The notes under the pieces are model-generated. The model was given only the letters and a program-made list of their open reading frames with translations, was not told the origin of the DNA and did no database searches. A stretch of DNA of 64,000 nucleotides from Gnetum montanum (lineage: Eukaryota; Streptophyta; Gnetopsida; Gnetales; Gnetaceae): positions 531,693-595,692 of the forward strand of contig MNCI01021017.1 of assembly GCA_015680685.1 (NCBI GenBank), given 5' to 3'. The translations under genes and the position numbers were made by a program. Positions 23,117 through 33,599 of this stretch are shown here, in pieces. The first letter of the stretch is position 1. Each line of letters starts with the position of its first letter.

Positions 23117-24600
23117 TTAACCTCTCTTTGTTGATGTTTGAAGGATTGACCAGAGAGATATTAATAAAGAATACAAAACACCATCACATGTTCATAACCA
23201 ATGCTTTGTCTCTCTACATTTGATTTAGTAGCTACCAAATTGTGGCAAGGAGTGATCACAGTGGTGAAATAAGGTCACAATGGAATCTTTTAAGTTTGAA
23301 ATGAGATAAAGGCTATATTGGTTATTTGGGAATGGTCACATGGGTTAACAAGGAATCCCAAATATTAACATCATGACTATGGTACAACAATGACATGTGT
23401 ATTGGCTGAAAAGATCTTCATGCTTCATGCTTGACCTATTGGTTACTTGATGATGTCTTAGAGGAACCAGCACTCCATTCTTAGGCTTCTTTAGCCACTT
23501 AGCTCTTTTGTTTTAGAGCCCTTGATTTGATTAGCTTCAAGCTACATTGGCCTCTTGGCTTTCTTGGTAATTTTCTTCCCTGTTTATTTTTTCTTCTTTT
23601 TTCTTTTTTTTTTCTTTTTCTGAAAAATGAAACCATCATTGGATTTAATTGTCAAGGCCAAGTTTTGTTTCATTTTCTCATTGAATGAGATGTGTTACAT
23701 TCAACGAACTTGATGGTAGAGCATGTTAAAAGAGATGCCATGTAACCATGGTGCATGAATGTTAAACATAGGTTTTCATTGTCAGCATGGTAAGGAGGGC
23801 TATGCTTTGTCTACTAGGATACAGTTCAAGAGAAATAATGGAACTGATGTGAGGTAAGCACTAGTAGTAAGGTCGAGCAAGCTAACAAAATCATGTCCAT
23901 TGAGGTCCCATGGTAATTCATTACTATGATGAGTCATATCTCTATGGTGACTCTGGGCTGGTCCTATAAGCACATCTCCAAGAGAACAAGGAAATAAGTC
24001 AAAGAATACATGTGATTACAAAAGATTGCATAAGGCCACATGCAATAACAAGTAGAATACAAGCCACTGTTGGTTACAACTAGTAAAACATGAGAAATTT
24101 GTACTTTGTTTCATAGATTTATACAAAGTTTACAATATCTTATTATGCCAAAAAGAGATAACAAGTCACACATGCTTGCTTGTTATAGGTGACAAGATCA
24201 ATCAATGTCACATTCTCATTTAAACTTGCAAATAAAAGGGCAACAACACTAAAAGTAAACATGTTAATATTACATGTAATCAAGGCTATGTAAAGGCTTT
24301 CATGTTGTCATGTAGGGAATTGATGATGTCTTGAGCAAACTTAGGTTCTAGAAAGGAACTTGGTTTCATACATTTTCTCCTCATCATAATGGCTTGAAAT
24401 GAGGAATTCAACTAAGAAACCCTTTAAGATGTTTCCTACTTTCAAGGTTATGAGTAGTTAAGTCATTCTAGGGTGTTAATGCTACATGGTCAAAGGTTTT
24501 GAGGCCCAAGGCTTAAGTGTTTAAGGCCATTTGGTCAAACAACATCATAAGAAGGGTACACTTAGGCTCCAAAGCTAGTTGGATTACTTCCTTATCTTCC
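23117..24600 (-). other. 3' untranslated stretch of element C
   Basis: Reverse complement of the G1 spacer at 431-1481 and 5791-6895: on minus it reads AACCTATGTTTAACATTCATG, AACATGCTCTACCATCAAG and CATCAACAAAGAGAGG next to the LTR. A pyrimidine run (about 23586-23625 on plus) lies within it. No gene. Confidence 0.65.
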
Positions 24601-25209
24601 TAGTTCAATCCTGCATGTTAATATAAGCACATTCAATAGCATTTGCATGATCAAATTATTAAATAATGCAAAATATTGCAAAATTGTTGTAATAACACAG
24701 AAAAATGAGGCAAAATAAGGCCAAAACATAGTGAAAGAAAGCTAAACTAGGCAAAATAAGGATGCAATGAGGCAAAATATGGATAAACAAGATTAAAACA
24801 TGATTAAAACCAAATAAGGTTTATTAAGCTAAAACAATGTAAAATAAAGTTGAAAATAATAATGTTTGTTTGTTTTTTTTGTTTTTTAAAGTTATTTTGG
24901 TTATTTTATGATTAAAAAACAAAAATTAATGAAAATAAGTTATAAGTTCCCAAAATAATTAAAAACCTAGTGCAAACTAGCTGTAAATTACTAAAAGAAG
25001 TAAAAAAGCTAACAAAATTTGTTACAATAATTAACAATATTATTAAAAAATAGAAAAATATTATGAAACAAGTTGTAAATTGCTAAAGTAGTGGTTTTTT
25101 GTTGCCAAAATAATTAAACCAAGCTAAAATTGTCATTACCAACATTGCATACTAAATCCTCAACGTGTAAGCTTATTTGGGTGGATTTTTAGTAAGTTTT
25201 TTTTTTTTT
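24601..25209. other. AT-rich low-complexity stretch, no gene seen
   Basis: Very A-rich with a recurring GCAAAATAAGG word at 24665-24790, then AAAATAATTAAAA-type runs and a T-run at 25198-25225. Probably part of element C, but it has no counterpart in other G1 copies here. Confidence 0.4.
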
Positions 25210-25735
25210 TTCCTTTTTTTTTTAAGATTTAGTGGGGCTTAGGAAACATGTGGTCAAATTTGAAATGGAAAATTTCTAATTCCATTCTTCATACATTGGC
25301 CTAGTTTATAGAGCCTAGTGTTCAAAGTATGGACAAGTTTGGAATGGAAAAATTCTAATTCCATTCCTCATATGTTGGTTTATGTGTTGCCCTAGCTTAT
25401 GGGGCTTTGTGTTCAATGTATGGGCAAGTTTGAAATGGAAAAATTTTAATGCCATTTGTCATACATTGGAACAATGTATGGCAAAGTTTGAAATGTAAAC
25501 ATTCTAATTCCATTTCTCATACATTAGTTTATATGTTGGCCTAGCTTATAGGACTTGGTGTTTAACATATGGTCAAATTTGAAATGAAAAATTTCTAATT
25601 CCATTTTTCATACATTAGTTTATAAGTTGGAACAATATATGGCCAAGTTTAGAAGGAAAAAAATTCTAATTCCATTACTTATAGGTTGGCCCATATGTTG
25701 GCCCACTGTATGAGGCTTAGATTATCAACGTGTCA
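25210..25735 (+). repeat. Variable-length tandem repeat (about five to six units)
   Basis: A core of about 50 bp (ATGGTCAAGTTTGAAATGG then AAAAATTCTAATTCCATT and CATACATTGG) recurs near 25250, 25330, 25425, 25480, 25570 and 25640. Spacers such as TTTATATGTTGGCCTAGC and TTATAGGGCTT are present in some units and lost in others. The result is a tandem array with alternating long and short units. Confidence 0.75.
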
Positions 25736-26104
25736 AGCCAGGGCCTAGTTTTAGCAACTTTGGGACTTAGTTTTAGCAGCATTTTTATCACTATAGTAGC
25801 AGAGGAGAATAGAAGTTTCTTTGGTAGTGGCTTAAAGGCAGCGGGCAGCGAGTAGGACGTAGTGGAATAGGGAACAATGCGCGTCACAGGCAACGCAGTA
25901 GGCAGTGTGGAGCAAGGCAAGGCAACCCAGCGACGAGGGGTACATGCACTTCATCTTTCCTAGCTCAGCTACGTGAAGAGCCAGGCATCCATCCAGAGTG
26001 TATACATGTGGCGTCTGCAGCATGTCCACAGGAGCAACATGTCCCCTGTCATGTCCCCTGCACTGGTATATTTCGCCCTACGCGTAATGCAGGCAGATTG
26101 GATG
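25736..26104. other. GC-rich stretch of unknown origin
   Basis: Base composition changes sharply from the AT-rich repeat to CpG-containing sequence (GCGCGTCACAGG, CGACGAGGGG, ACGCGTAATG). No domain is recognisable in any frame. The short minus ORFs (25717-25920, 25832-26029) look compositional. It marks the start of the foreign segment inside element C. Confidence 0.4.
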
Positions 26105-26420
26105 TGGGATTCCTAAAATTGGTTTTGGCTTTTCTGGGTTTCTTGGGATTCGTACACATTCAACTTGTTGATGATGAACCCACTCAAATTTACAGAGGCG
26201 AGTTCCATTTACTGAATGCCCACCAGCTTGTATTGCTTTTCCAGGCATAGCTTCACCTGCAATTTGCAGACCTGTAAGCTTGTATTGCTTTTCCAGGCAT
26301 AGCTTCAATTGCAATTTGCAAATCTGTAATTCCTCGTAATGAATCATCTTCATCTGACATAGAAAATGGTTGTCCTCCAGGCACTGTATCTTACTCTGTA
26401 ATCAAGTAATTCAACCTTTG
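26105..26420 (-). pseudogene. Fragment of a host-type plant coding exon (minus)
   Basis: On the minus strand the sequence after a possible acceptor (TTGATTACAG at about 26395-26404) reads VPGGQPFSMSDEDDSLRG, ITDLQIAIEAMPGKAIQA, then a second LTGLQIAGEAMPGKAIQA and GGHSVNGTRLCKFEWVHH. The pattern LQI.GEA.PG..LQACG..VNGTSLC.FEWVRH is one I recall from a conserved family of plant proteins, but I cannot name it with confidence. A 52-bp tandem duplication breaks the frame. No similarity to retroelement proteins. Likely a captured gene fragment. Confidence 0.45.
26226..26329. repeat. 52-bp tandem duplication within gene-like fragment
   Basis: 26226-26277 and 26278-26329 match except for four bases counted by eye. 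The unit length is not a multiple of three, so the duplication shifts the minus-strand frame and doubles the LQIAGEAMPGKAIQA block. Confidence 0.8.
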
Positions 26421-26462
26421 ATTACCTTGCATTAAAAAAAAATAAGAAAAAAAATGTTATTG

Positions 26463-26940
26463 TTGTCTCCGATCAATGTTCCACTGAATGAGTAAGGTCG
26501 TTGATATACAGAAGGACCTTTGCCATATCAACAGTAACAAACCAGTTGGGGAAATGTGTAATCTTCCTGGTGAAAAAGTGTAATTCTTGCCCTCCATCTA
26601 TTTCTATAGTCAGAAAGTACATGCTAATTAACACTGATGCCATAGTTATCCCCACAAGGCAGTGGGTTGGGTACAGCAGAGTGCTTCAATCGGGCTCATG
26701 CAACAGCTTTGGACGTTCTATTTGCATAGGGTACCAGTAATGCTAAGGTTGGAACAAGCATTGTAGTTGCAGTTTGGCTGCAGGTTGATTTTATATTGGC
26801 TGGGCAACTGCGAGCACAAGTTTTGCATGGAATGGTTGATTCATGTTCATTTGTTGAAAAGGATTAGTGTGCTTATCCTGTTGCTGCATTGGAGGCATTT
26901 AAGGTTGTAATTGCGATGGCATAGATTGTACTTGACTAAC
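26463..26940 (-). pseudogene. Gln/Met/Pro-rich decayed coding stretch (minus)
   Basis: One minus-strand frame of about 160 codons is broken by four internal stops, three of them (TAA, TAA, TAG) replaceable by Gln. It reads QSMPSQLQP, MPPMQQQDKHTNPFQQMNMNQ, NQPAAKLQLQCLFQ, then after the last stop a hydrophobic/aromatic part: ASVLISMYFLTIEIDGGQE and ITHFPNWFVTVDMAK. The Gln/Met/Pro-rich half resembles plant transcription coactivators in composition only; the second half I do not recognise. It lies on the same strand as the 26105-26420 fragment and may come from the same donor. Confidence 0.35.
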
Positions 26941-27088
26941 ATTTTGCTTGAGGTTATTAAGTATTTTGTGCAAACTTAGGAATCTGAAATACATTTCTAT
27001 GAAAATTCCATCAGTTGACTATATTTACCTTGGTTTGAAGATCAATTCATGTTTTGATGATTATATGTCTTTTTATTTTTGTCCACAG

Positions 27089-27187
27089 GCCTTTGGTGTT
27101 GATAGTGATGAAGTTAGTGACAATATTGGTGATGATCCTCTTCTTCTTAGGGCTTCATTTTTGGCTACTGTTGAAGATGTTATGCTT
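27089..27187 (+). pseudogene. Possible isolated exon (plus)
   Basis: A classical acceptor (TTTTTATTTTTGTCCACAG) ends at 27088. It is followed by an open stretch reading AFGVDSDEVSDNIGDDPLL and LRASFLATVEDVMLG, then a possible donor (CTTG/GTCGTT) at about 27187. The sequence before it is intron-like (AT-rich, no ORF). Acidic and not repetitive. I do not recognise the protein. The strand is opposite to the two fragments to its left, as in multi-gene capture. Confidence 0.35.
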
Positions 27188-27200
27188 GGTCGTTTTTGTC

Positions 27201-27906
27201 ATATTTTTATAGTTGTTTTTTGCTATCATAGCGCCACAAACCATGTATTATTTTTATTGTTGTATGTTGCACAATGCAACTATGGCTATAGATATTTGTA
27301 TATATATATATTTTCTTGCTATTGTACACAATGTGGCTATGGCTATTGTTTTAGTTTTAAATTTTTATGTTTCATACATTTTATATTTTTCTATGTTTTA
27401 TATTTGTATGCAAACTCAAACAATAAAAGAAGGTCACAACCTAAGGCAAAAAATGATAGACAAGGTCACAAAGTAAAGCTGATGCAATAAAGTCATAAAA
27501 GAAAGGCATAAACATTAAAGTAAAACTGTAAACGATGCCACAAGGTAGACAAGTCATAATGTATAAACAATAAAAAAAGAAGAGACCACATATTTTAGGC
27601 CTTGGTTAGCCATGGCCACACTTGTCTAGCATGTATGGGATAGCCTCAAAAGAAAATCTAGGAATAAAACAAACATTGAAACATGGTATAAAGATACAAA
27701 AATAGACAAATAATAATTAATAAAGGAAGGAACAAGATGTTGATGGTGAATTTGGTGCTTGATCCTTGATATATTAAGAAACCTCTTCTATATAGTTCTA
27801 TGCTCATCATTCTTCTTGTTTGATATGATAAGTAGCATATGTTCTTGTTTGTCCTGTAAGGTTGTATAGTTAGCAATCTTAATATCAATATTATTGTTGT
27901 TGCTAT
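27201..27906. other. No gene seen; AT-rich
   Basis: Contains a CACAATG(C/T)(A/G)(A/G)CTATGGCTAT word twice (about 27268 and 27328), a short TATATATATA run and repeated GACAAGGTCACAAAGTA / CAAGGTAGACAAGTCATAA words (27460-27560). The 180-residue ORF at 26948-27490 spans intron-like and low-complexity sequence and is not supported as one protein. Confidence 0.4.
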
Positions 27907-28480
27907 TCATGGCCCCAACTTATGTGTTGGGAGTTTCCTCTTGAAACTCCACCTCTAAACCTTGGCTAAGGTTGACATTATTGACAAATGGTAGAAATGT
28001 GTTACAAATCACAAGTTCACCACCCTCATATGGTAAGTGAATCTCTTGATGTATAGGAGATGAGACCACATGAAACCTAGCCAACCATGGCCTTCCTAAG
28101 ATCAAGTTGAAACTAGATGTCTCTTCAACCACTAGGAAATTGGTAGACATAGAAAATTGTTCTCCAAATACAAAGTCTAAAGCGATAGAACCTCGTATCA
28201 CAACTTGTGATCTATTGAATGACTTGAGTGTAGAGATAGAGGTTTCTTGGATATTTTTAGTTACACCTAATATCTCAACAACAGTAAATGGTATCACGTT
28301 GGTCCCTACCCCATCATTCACATGAACACAATGAACCTTATACCTACCAACATGTACAAATCCCAACATGTAAGACTTCCAACTTGGAAAAGTGTCAATG
28401 TGTAGGACTGCACCTTGTAAAAGTTTCAACTAGTGAAGCTCCAACATGTGGGGCTTTACCATGTAAATTGCAACTATAAT
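27907..28480 (-). pseudogene. Ty3/gypsy aspartic protease (element C)
   Basis: A 169-codon minus ORF (27920-28429): VGRYKVHCVHVNDGVGTNVIP carries the retropepsin region; the usual D-[DSTG]-G reads N-D-G, so the catalytic Asp seems changed (GAT to AAT). FLVVEETSSFNLILGRPWLAR is the conserved 'LGRPWL' block. It matches the B protease (61965-62486: HVDDGATTNIV, FNLILCRPWLAQ) and a short A remnant at 48905-48985. Open over its whole length, but gag before it and RT after it are missing. Confidence 0.8.
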
Positions 28481-28930
28481 GGAGAAGTAAGATTTTTAGA
28501 ATTTTCCAAACATATTTAAGCCAACTAGGAAAAATGCAAACAAGTTTCAACATATGTGAGAAAACCAAGAAAAATTTGCAGAAAATAACCTACACACTAC
28601 AACTATAAAAAAATTAAAATATTTTGGGTTGTAACATATGAACAAGGGTAGCACTGTGCACTGCAACAACAAAAATTAAAATTAAGTTTTAAATTTCTAA
28701 GTGCAAGGAGTGAAAGCATGTTGTACATTGCACTATGAAAACAGTGATAGGAAAATTTTGTTTTATGCTAAAAACTAGTTATAGTTCCACATGTTGGGGT
28801 CTTGGGAAAACCCAAAATAATTTGTAATCTATTACATACATTGACAAGAAATGGTAGAAACAAGCAAAGGATTTGTGAATGGGTTTTGATGAAGAAATCA
28901 GGTAAAGGACCTCCTTCTAGCGCTAGAAAT
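28481..28930 (-). other. Leader and primer site of element C
   Basis: The minus strand has CTAGCGCTAGAAGGAGGTCC (plus 28907-28926) directly after the LTR. It matches TGGTGCTAGAAGGAGGGCC in A (43761) and TGGCACTAGAAGGAGGGCC in B (58831), giving a family primer site of TGGCGCTAGAAGGAGGGCC. The donor tRNA is not identified. The remainder is a short AT-rich leader; the gag is deleted. Confidence 0.65.
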
Positions 28931-29790
28931 TGTAACAACTAGAAAATTTGATGTTGGAACAACTAAAAATCTTAGTACGTAACAGTTTAACCTTGGATTC
29001 ATGGGCCTCAAAAAGGATCTAGAGCAACCCAAATGATTTTGTCAATCAAATAACAACTTGGAGGGTTTGTTACCAATGTTAAAAGATATAAATGCAAAAA
29101 ATGTTTTGACTCCAAAGTTTACTATAGAAAATGAAAATAGACAAAGAGAAAATAATGAAAATTGCAAACATTAATATTAATCACTATGAAAGAAAATGTC
29201 AAAAGCAAAGGTTTAGAAAATATAGATTATGAGTTTTGGAACCTGATAAATACAAGAATATCTTTAATTTTCGATGCAGATCACAGGGTGTGTTTCTACA
29301 ACATTTTTGATGCTTTTGGTGGCCAAAATCTATAATGTATGACATACCAACATTTTTTTTTTTGACTGTTGGGCATTGAATTACAATGTATTTGACACTT
29401 TCACGATCCAAAAAAAAAATGCAGCAAATGAACCACCAACATATGCACCTTTTCTTGCCAAATTTGATGGCACATTTGGGTTATTTCCATGGCCTAAACT
29501 CCAAAGTATATGCTACTAATTTTTTTGGCTTTTTGCTTCCAATTTTAGCAATGTGTTTGTATTTTGGGCCTCCATACATTGGCATAAAGAAAATTTCCAG
29601 CTTATGAATTGTAAATTTCATTCTACACATGAAGAAATGTCCAAACTTTTCTAAAATAAAGCCATAGAGTAGGATTTTTTATGGAAAAATAGGTAGTTAT
29701 TTCTACCTTTAAATTCTTGTCAAATTACAATGCAAATTCTTGGCTATTAGGATACTTATGCATAATATAAATTTTCTTAGGTGTGTTTCA
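28931..29790 (-). repeat. 5' LTR of element C
   Basis: On the minus strand starts TGAAACACACCTAAG and ends GTTGTTACA. Collinear with 22006-23116 except for an internal gap of about 240 bp. Its start matches the TGAAACACC start of the plus-strand G1 LTRs. Confidence 0.75.
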
Positions 29791-31072
29791 CCCACTCGTT
29801 ATTATGCTAAAGAAGGAGGATAATGGAAAGTCTGTATAAACTTTAGGTTGTTGAACATAGCTACATTCAAAAATTATTTTTCATTGTCATTTGTGGATAG
29901 AGTGTTGAATACAATTATAGGGCATAATTATAATAGTTTTCTAGACAGGTATAGTGGATATAATCAAATACAAATTTCTTAGGAGACCATGTAAAAATAA
30001 CTTTCATAAATCCCTAGAAGACTTTTGCATACAAGAATATGTGTTTTAGCCTTTGAAATGCCCCTGCAACTTCCCAATGCTCGGTTATAAGCATTTTTCA
30101 GTAGCAAATTGGTAGTGTTGTGGATGTCTTCATGTATGACTTTTTCACCTATGGTACTGATTTTGAACAATGAGTAGACCATATTAAGCAAGTACTAAAA
30201 TGATGTGTGGCAACAAACCTGCAACTCAACTAGTAGAAAGCCACCTCATGGTTCAAGATGGCATTATCTTAGAACATAGAATTTCAAGAAAAGGAATCAA
30301 GGTGGATCCTAAAATGATAAGGATCATCTAGAAAATAGCCAAACAACCTCAAACTATGAAAGATGTAAGGGCATTCCTTTGCCATATTGGTTACTATAGG
30401 CTTTTCATTGAAAACATCTCTAAAATTGCCAAACCACTAGTCAAACTTACCAAGAAGAAGGAAGCCTTTGAATGGACCAAGGAATGTGAAAAAGCTTGTA
30501 GAAATACCCATTCTAAATGCTCCTCGATTGGTTGAAAACGTTCCATATCATGATAGATGCATTCAACTATGTATTGGAAGTGGTACTAACATCAATGGAT
30601 GATAAAAAATGCTCATATTATATCCATTATACAAGTAGGAGCAATTTCGATGCACAACTTAATTACACCACCACAAAAAAAAAAAACTTATGGTGGTGGT
30701 GTATGCTTTAGAAAAATTTAGGTGCAGGAACTATGTGCTTAAGTACCCAATTTTTGTGCACACTAATCATAGTGCAATCCACTTCTTGATGAACAAGTCA
30801 GTGGTAAGCCCCATGTTATGTAGTGGTTGGTGAACTTATAGGAGTTTGATCTTCCAATGATAAATAAAAAAGAGACTAAGAACATAGTTACAGATTATTT
30901 ATCTTAGTTATGAGGGCATAGTAATAATAATGAAGAGCCTTTATTCAATCAATTTCTAGATAAACGTCTTTTTGCTAAGGCAACTGAAGCTCATGCACTA
31001 TGGATCACAAATTAATATGATGAATTCCTTTCATATCTAATCACATACGAAACTCCTACTAAATGGGATTTT
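29791..31072 (+). pseudogene. RT and RNase H of F1, continued
   Basis: Resumes after element C: VIMLKKEDNGK, FHCHLWIEC.IQ (frame-shifted 'DNF.LPFVDQVLD'), then GIILEHRISRKGIKVDPKMI, AFLCHIGYYRLFIENISKIAKPL, KKKEAFEWTKECEKAC, and RNase H blocks (MIDAFNYVLEVVLTS, YIHYTSRSN, YTTTKK). The F2 counterpart is 53650-54880. A 70-residue minus ORF at 29979-30191 is a shadow of RT. Ends at 31072 in a copia LTR; integrase resumes at 32349. Confidence 0.85.
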
Positions 31073-32348
31073 TAATATTTTGGTATGTCAAAACCTTGAG
31101 AAAATTGGAAAACAAAGGATGTTTGCATTGCGATGTGTTTACAGGATAAGATTATGGACAAGGACTTCATAAGCAATGAACAAAGACTTCATAGAGAAAT
31201 GGAAAAAATGAAGATTAGGACAAAGACATCATAATAGGCATGGACAAGGACATCATAAGCAAATTAGAAGCAAGAGAAAAGGACTCAAAAATGAGAGCTA
31301 CAAAAAGATGATGAAGTTGGGGTTACAAGGACTCAAGGGAGCATGGACGAGTATGAAGAATTCAAGCTAAGTGTTTCTATTGGTGATGATTTTGTTGTAG
31401 GTTATTCTTGGCAATTTTGGTATATTTTGGAGTGTTTTTGGCTCATTTTGATGAGACTAGGAGGTTATAAGATCTATGGGAACTTGTTTGGAGGCATCTA
31501 GAGGCTCCTAGCATAAAAATGAGCAATTTCATTTTTTGGCCCTACAAACTAGATGTCTATATCTATACATCTGCTCAGAGACATCTTTCTAGAGATGTCT
31601 CTCTTAAAAAGTAGACATATTCCAAAAATAGGAGATGCCTTTCTAGATTTGAGGTTGATCTTAGGTAGATGTCCCAACTTCAAAGAAGACTTCTACACTA
31701 GCCATTAAGTGACCATTGGATGAATTTCCTGGTGATTTTGAAAACATCAAGGCTATAAGAAGACTTCATTCTCTTGGGGAATGTGCAAGTTTTGTGTGAA
31801 AGAAAGTGTCAACATCAAGCAATCATTGTGCATATTATTCTATTGTATTTGAGTGCTTCATTGTACTCTCTATTGTACTGTTGTAGTGATTAATTTTTTT
31901 ATACCTCAAAGTACAAGGACCAAAAAATTAGTTGCATCCTTTCCTTGTAGTTCTCATTTCTCTTTTGTTGCCCTATAGGGTTGATGTGCTTCTTGCAAGA
32001 AGGCATCGTCCTTGAGCTTGTTAGGATCCTCCAGAATTGAGTATTAGTGTAGCGCCACAACACTTTGGAGTGAAGCCTAAGTTGTAAAGGTTGTGGGATC
32101 TTGGAAACCACTTTTTAAGCTTGTTGGGACCTTGCAAGGTTGAGTGGATTTGTGGCATTGAATCACTCTGAAGTGGATTTTAGAGCTTGTAAACTACATT
32201 TTGAGGGGAACAAAGTTCAGAGGTGTGTAAGCGATCTACCCTCCGAGTGTGGATGGAAACCACATTAAAATAGGTTATGTTCTGTGTGGCTAAAAATTTT
32301 AATTTGGGGAACTTATTCATCCTCCCTTTCTAAGTTCAATGATCCTCA
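31073..32348 (+). repeat. Solo Ty1/copia LTR (D3)
   Basis: Starts TAATATTTTGGTATGTCAAAAC (first TG worn to TA) and ends GATCCTCA. Same family as D1 and D2, with AGACATCTC words (31555-31690) and the duplicated hairpin unit (31995-32190). No internal region is attached and F1 pol flanks it on both sides (F2 comparison 54900-54980), so it is a solo LTR. Confidence 0.8.
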
Positions 32349-32590
32349 GAGATTATAAGAGGAAAAAATAGTTTTTTTTACTAGGTCAAACACTACATAG
32401 AGATTAAGGATAACCTTTATAAGATTTATGTTAATGACCTCGTATAATGATGTATATCTAATGCAAATCAGTTGAGAGTACTCCAAGATGCTCACAAGGA
32501 TCCTTATGGGAACCACTATGTAGAAAAAATGGCTACAAAGATCCTTATGGTAGGATATTTTTGGCTAATAATATGAAAGTAACAAGTGAT
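32349..32590 (+). pseudogene. Integrase N-terminus of F1, truncated
   Basis: Matches F2 at 54950-55165: FFTRSNTT.R (F2 FFTR.NTSW), LRVLQDAHKDPYGNHYVEKMA and KILMVGYFWL ('H.GPYGEHHA...TA.KIL..GFYWP', the His-Cys zinc part of gypsy integrase). It ends abruptly after 'GYFW'; the catalytic core is deleted. Confidence 0.75.
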
Positions 32591-33590
32591 TTTGTCATCA
32601 AATAAACTGGGAAAGGACCAAGTGGAATGTAAATGTTTGTGATCCCAAGAGGATTTTTTGTGCTATATTCTCCACTTTCTTCTTCAATTCTATGGCTCCT
32701 CATTAGTATATCATTACTCCTATTTTCAATCATAAAATAAAGCATGTATCTATATGGTGTGATTCTTGATAAAATATGGGAATTCAAAGCACATTCCTTT
32801 GACAATCTCATGGGCTATAAGCACTAGTTATGGGATTTCAAAGACATATTATCCATGCCTAAAGATAACCCTTTAACTAAGGTCCTGCCTACTTCCTTCT
32901 TATCTTTTCTTCTTTTTCTTAAGGTGAATATTATCCCTTGTGATTTTCATAGGCTCTTGATTATAGGAGAAAAGGAATAGATTAATGTGAGATCACTATA
33001 ATTGGAATGAGCTTGGTCTAGAGTCAAACGGACTAGTATTGGATCATCTTAATTACAAATTTTACTAAGGATTCCATGCGACCATAATGTAGAGTATTCA
33101 TCTACTATTCTCTTTCTACCATTCATGCACTCCATTCTCTCTCATCTCACTACCTCATGCCATGATAAATTGATACTTTTGTTTTATAGTTTGCATAATC
33201 CTATGATAATCCCTTACATGGGTACAATGTTTGACTTGAATAACCATTCATTATCATTGATTGCTTATAGACTCCTTATGATGAGGTTATGCAAAGGCAT
33301 ATTAGGCATAAGCTTGCTTTGGAAAGGATCCACATGCATATCTTTTGGTTTACTTCTAGTTTAATCCTCTAATTATAGGCCTTATTATAATCTCGATCAT
33401 ATTGCTAGCTTTCAATATCTAGTTTTTACTTTACTTTGGCATAAGAAACATCCTTTAATTACTCATTCCATATGATCAAATTAATTCAATTTCATGAGCC
33501 ATACCCTCAATTATGTTGTTACTATAATTTTCTAGCTTTTTGGCTTCCATTTGACTCTTTTTTTAACCCCAAACTTATTCAAAATTTCTT
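32591..33590 (+). other. 3' untranslated stretch of F1
   Basis: From about 32765 it is collinear with F2 56890-57600: ATGGGAATTCAAAGCACA, GGGCTA(T/C)AAGCACT(A/G)GTTATGG, CTTGCTTTGGAAAGGATCCAC then TGCATATCTTTT. No gene; the ORFs at 32545-32811 and 33125-33364 are chance. Confidence 0.6.
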
Positions 33591-33599
33591 AATATCTTA

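Larger units (their letters stand above)
22006..29790 (-). mobile_element. Minus-strand G1-family gypsy element C with gene-like cargo
   Basis: Right LTR (5' for the element) 28931-29790, left LTR 22006-23116. Primer site next to the right LTR, protease remnant, then a foreign segment, tandem repeats and the family's 3' untranslated stretch next to the left LTR. It is inserted in the RT of F1: F2 reads ..SPLVIMPKK.. where F1 has one half on each side. Flanks CACAT and CCCAC are a possible worn 5-bp target duplication. Gag, RT, RNase H and integrase are absent, so it would be non-autonomous. Confidence 0.75.

Noticed and set aside
24601-25209. AT-rich stretch as origin or matrix-attachment region
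   Set aside because: Low complexity alone is not evidence, and it lies inside a retroelement.
26473-26655. Cystatin-like fragment (YFLTIEIDGGQE)
   Set aside because: Only a short, weak likeness; no QVVAG motif and the rest of the frame does not fit.
26948-27490. 180-residue ORF as one gene
   Set aside because: Joins intron-like sequence, a likely exon and AT-rich low-complexity sequence; only 27089-27187 has splice-type borders.
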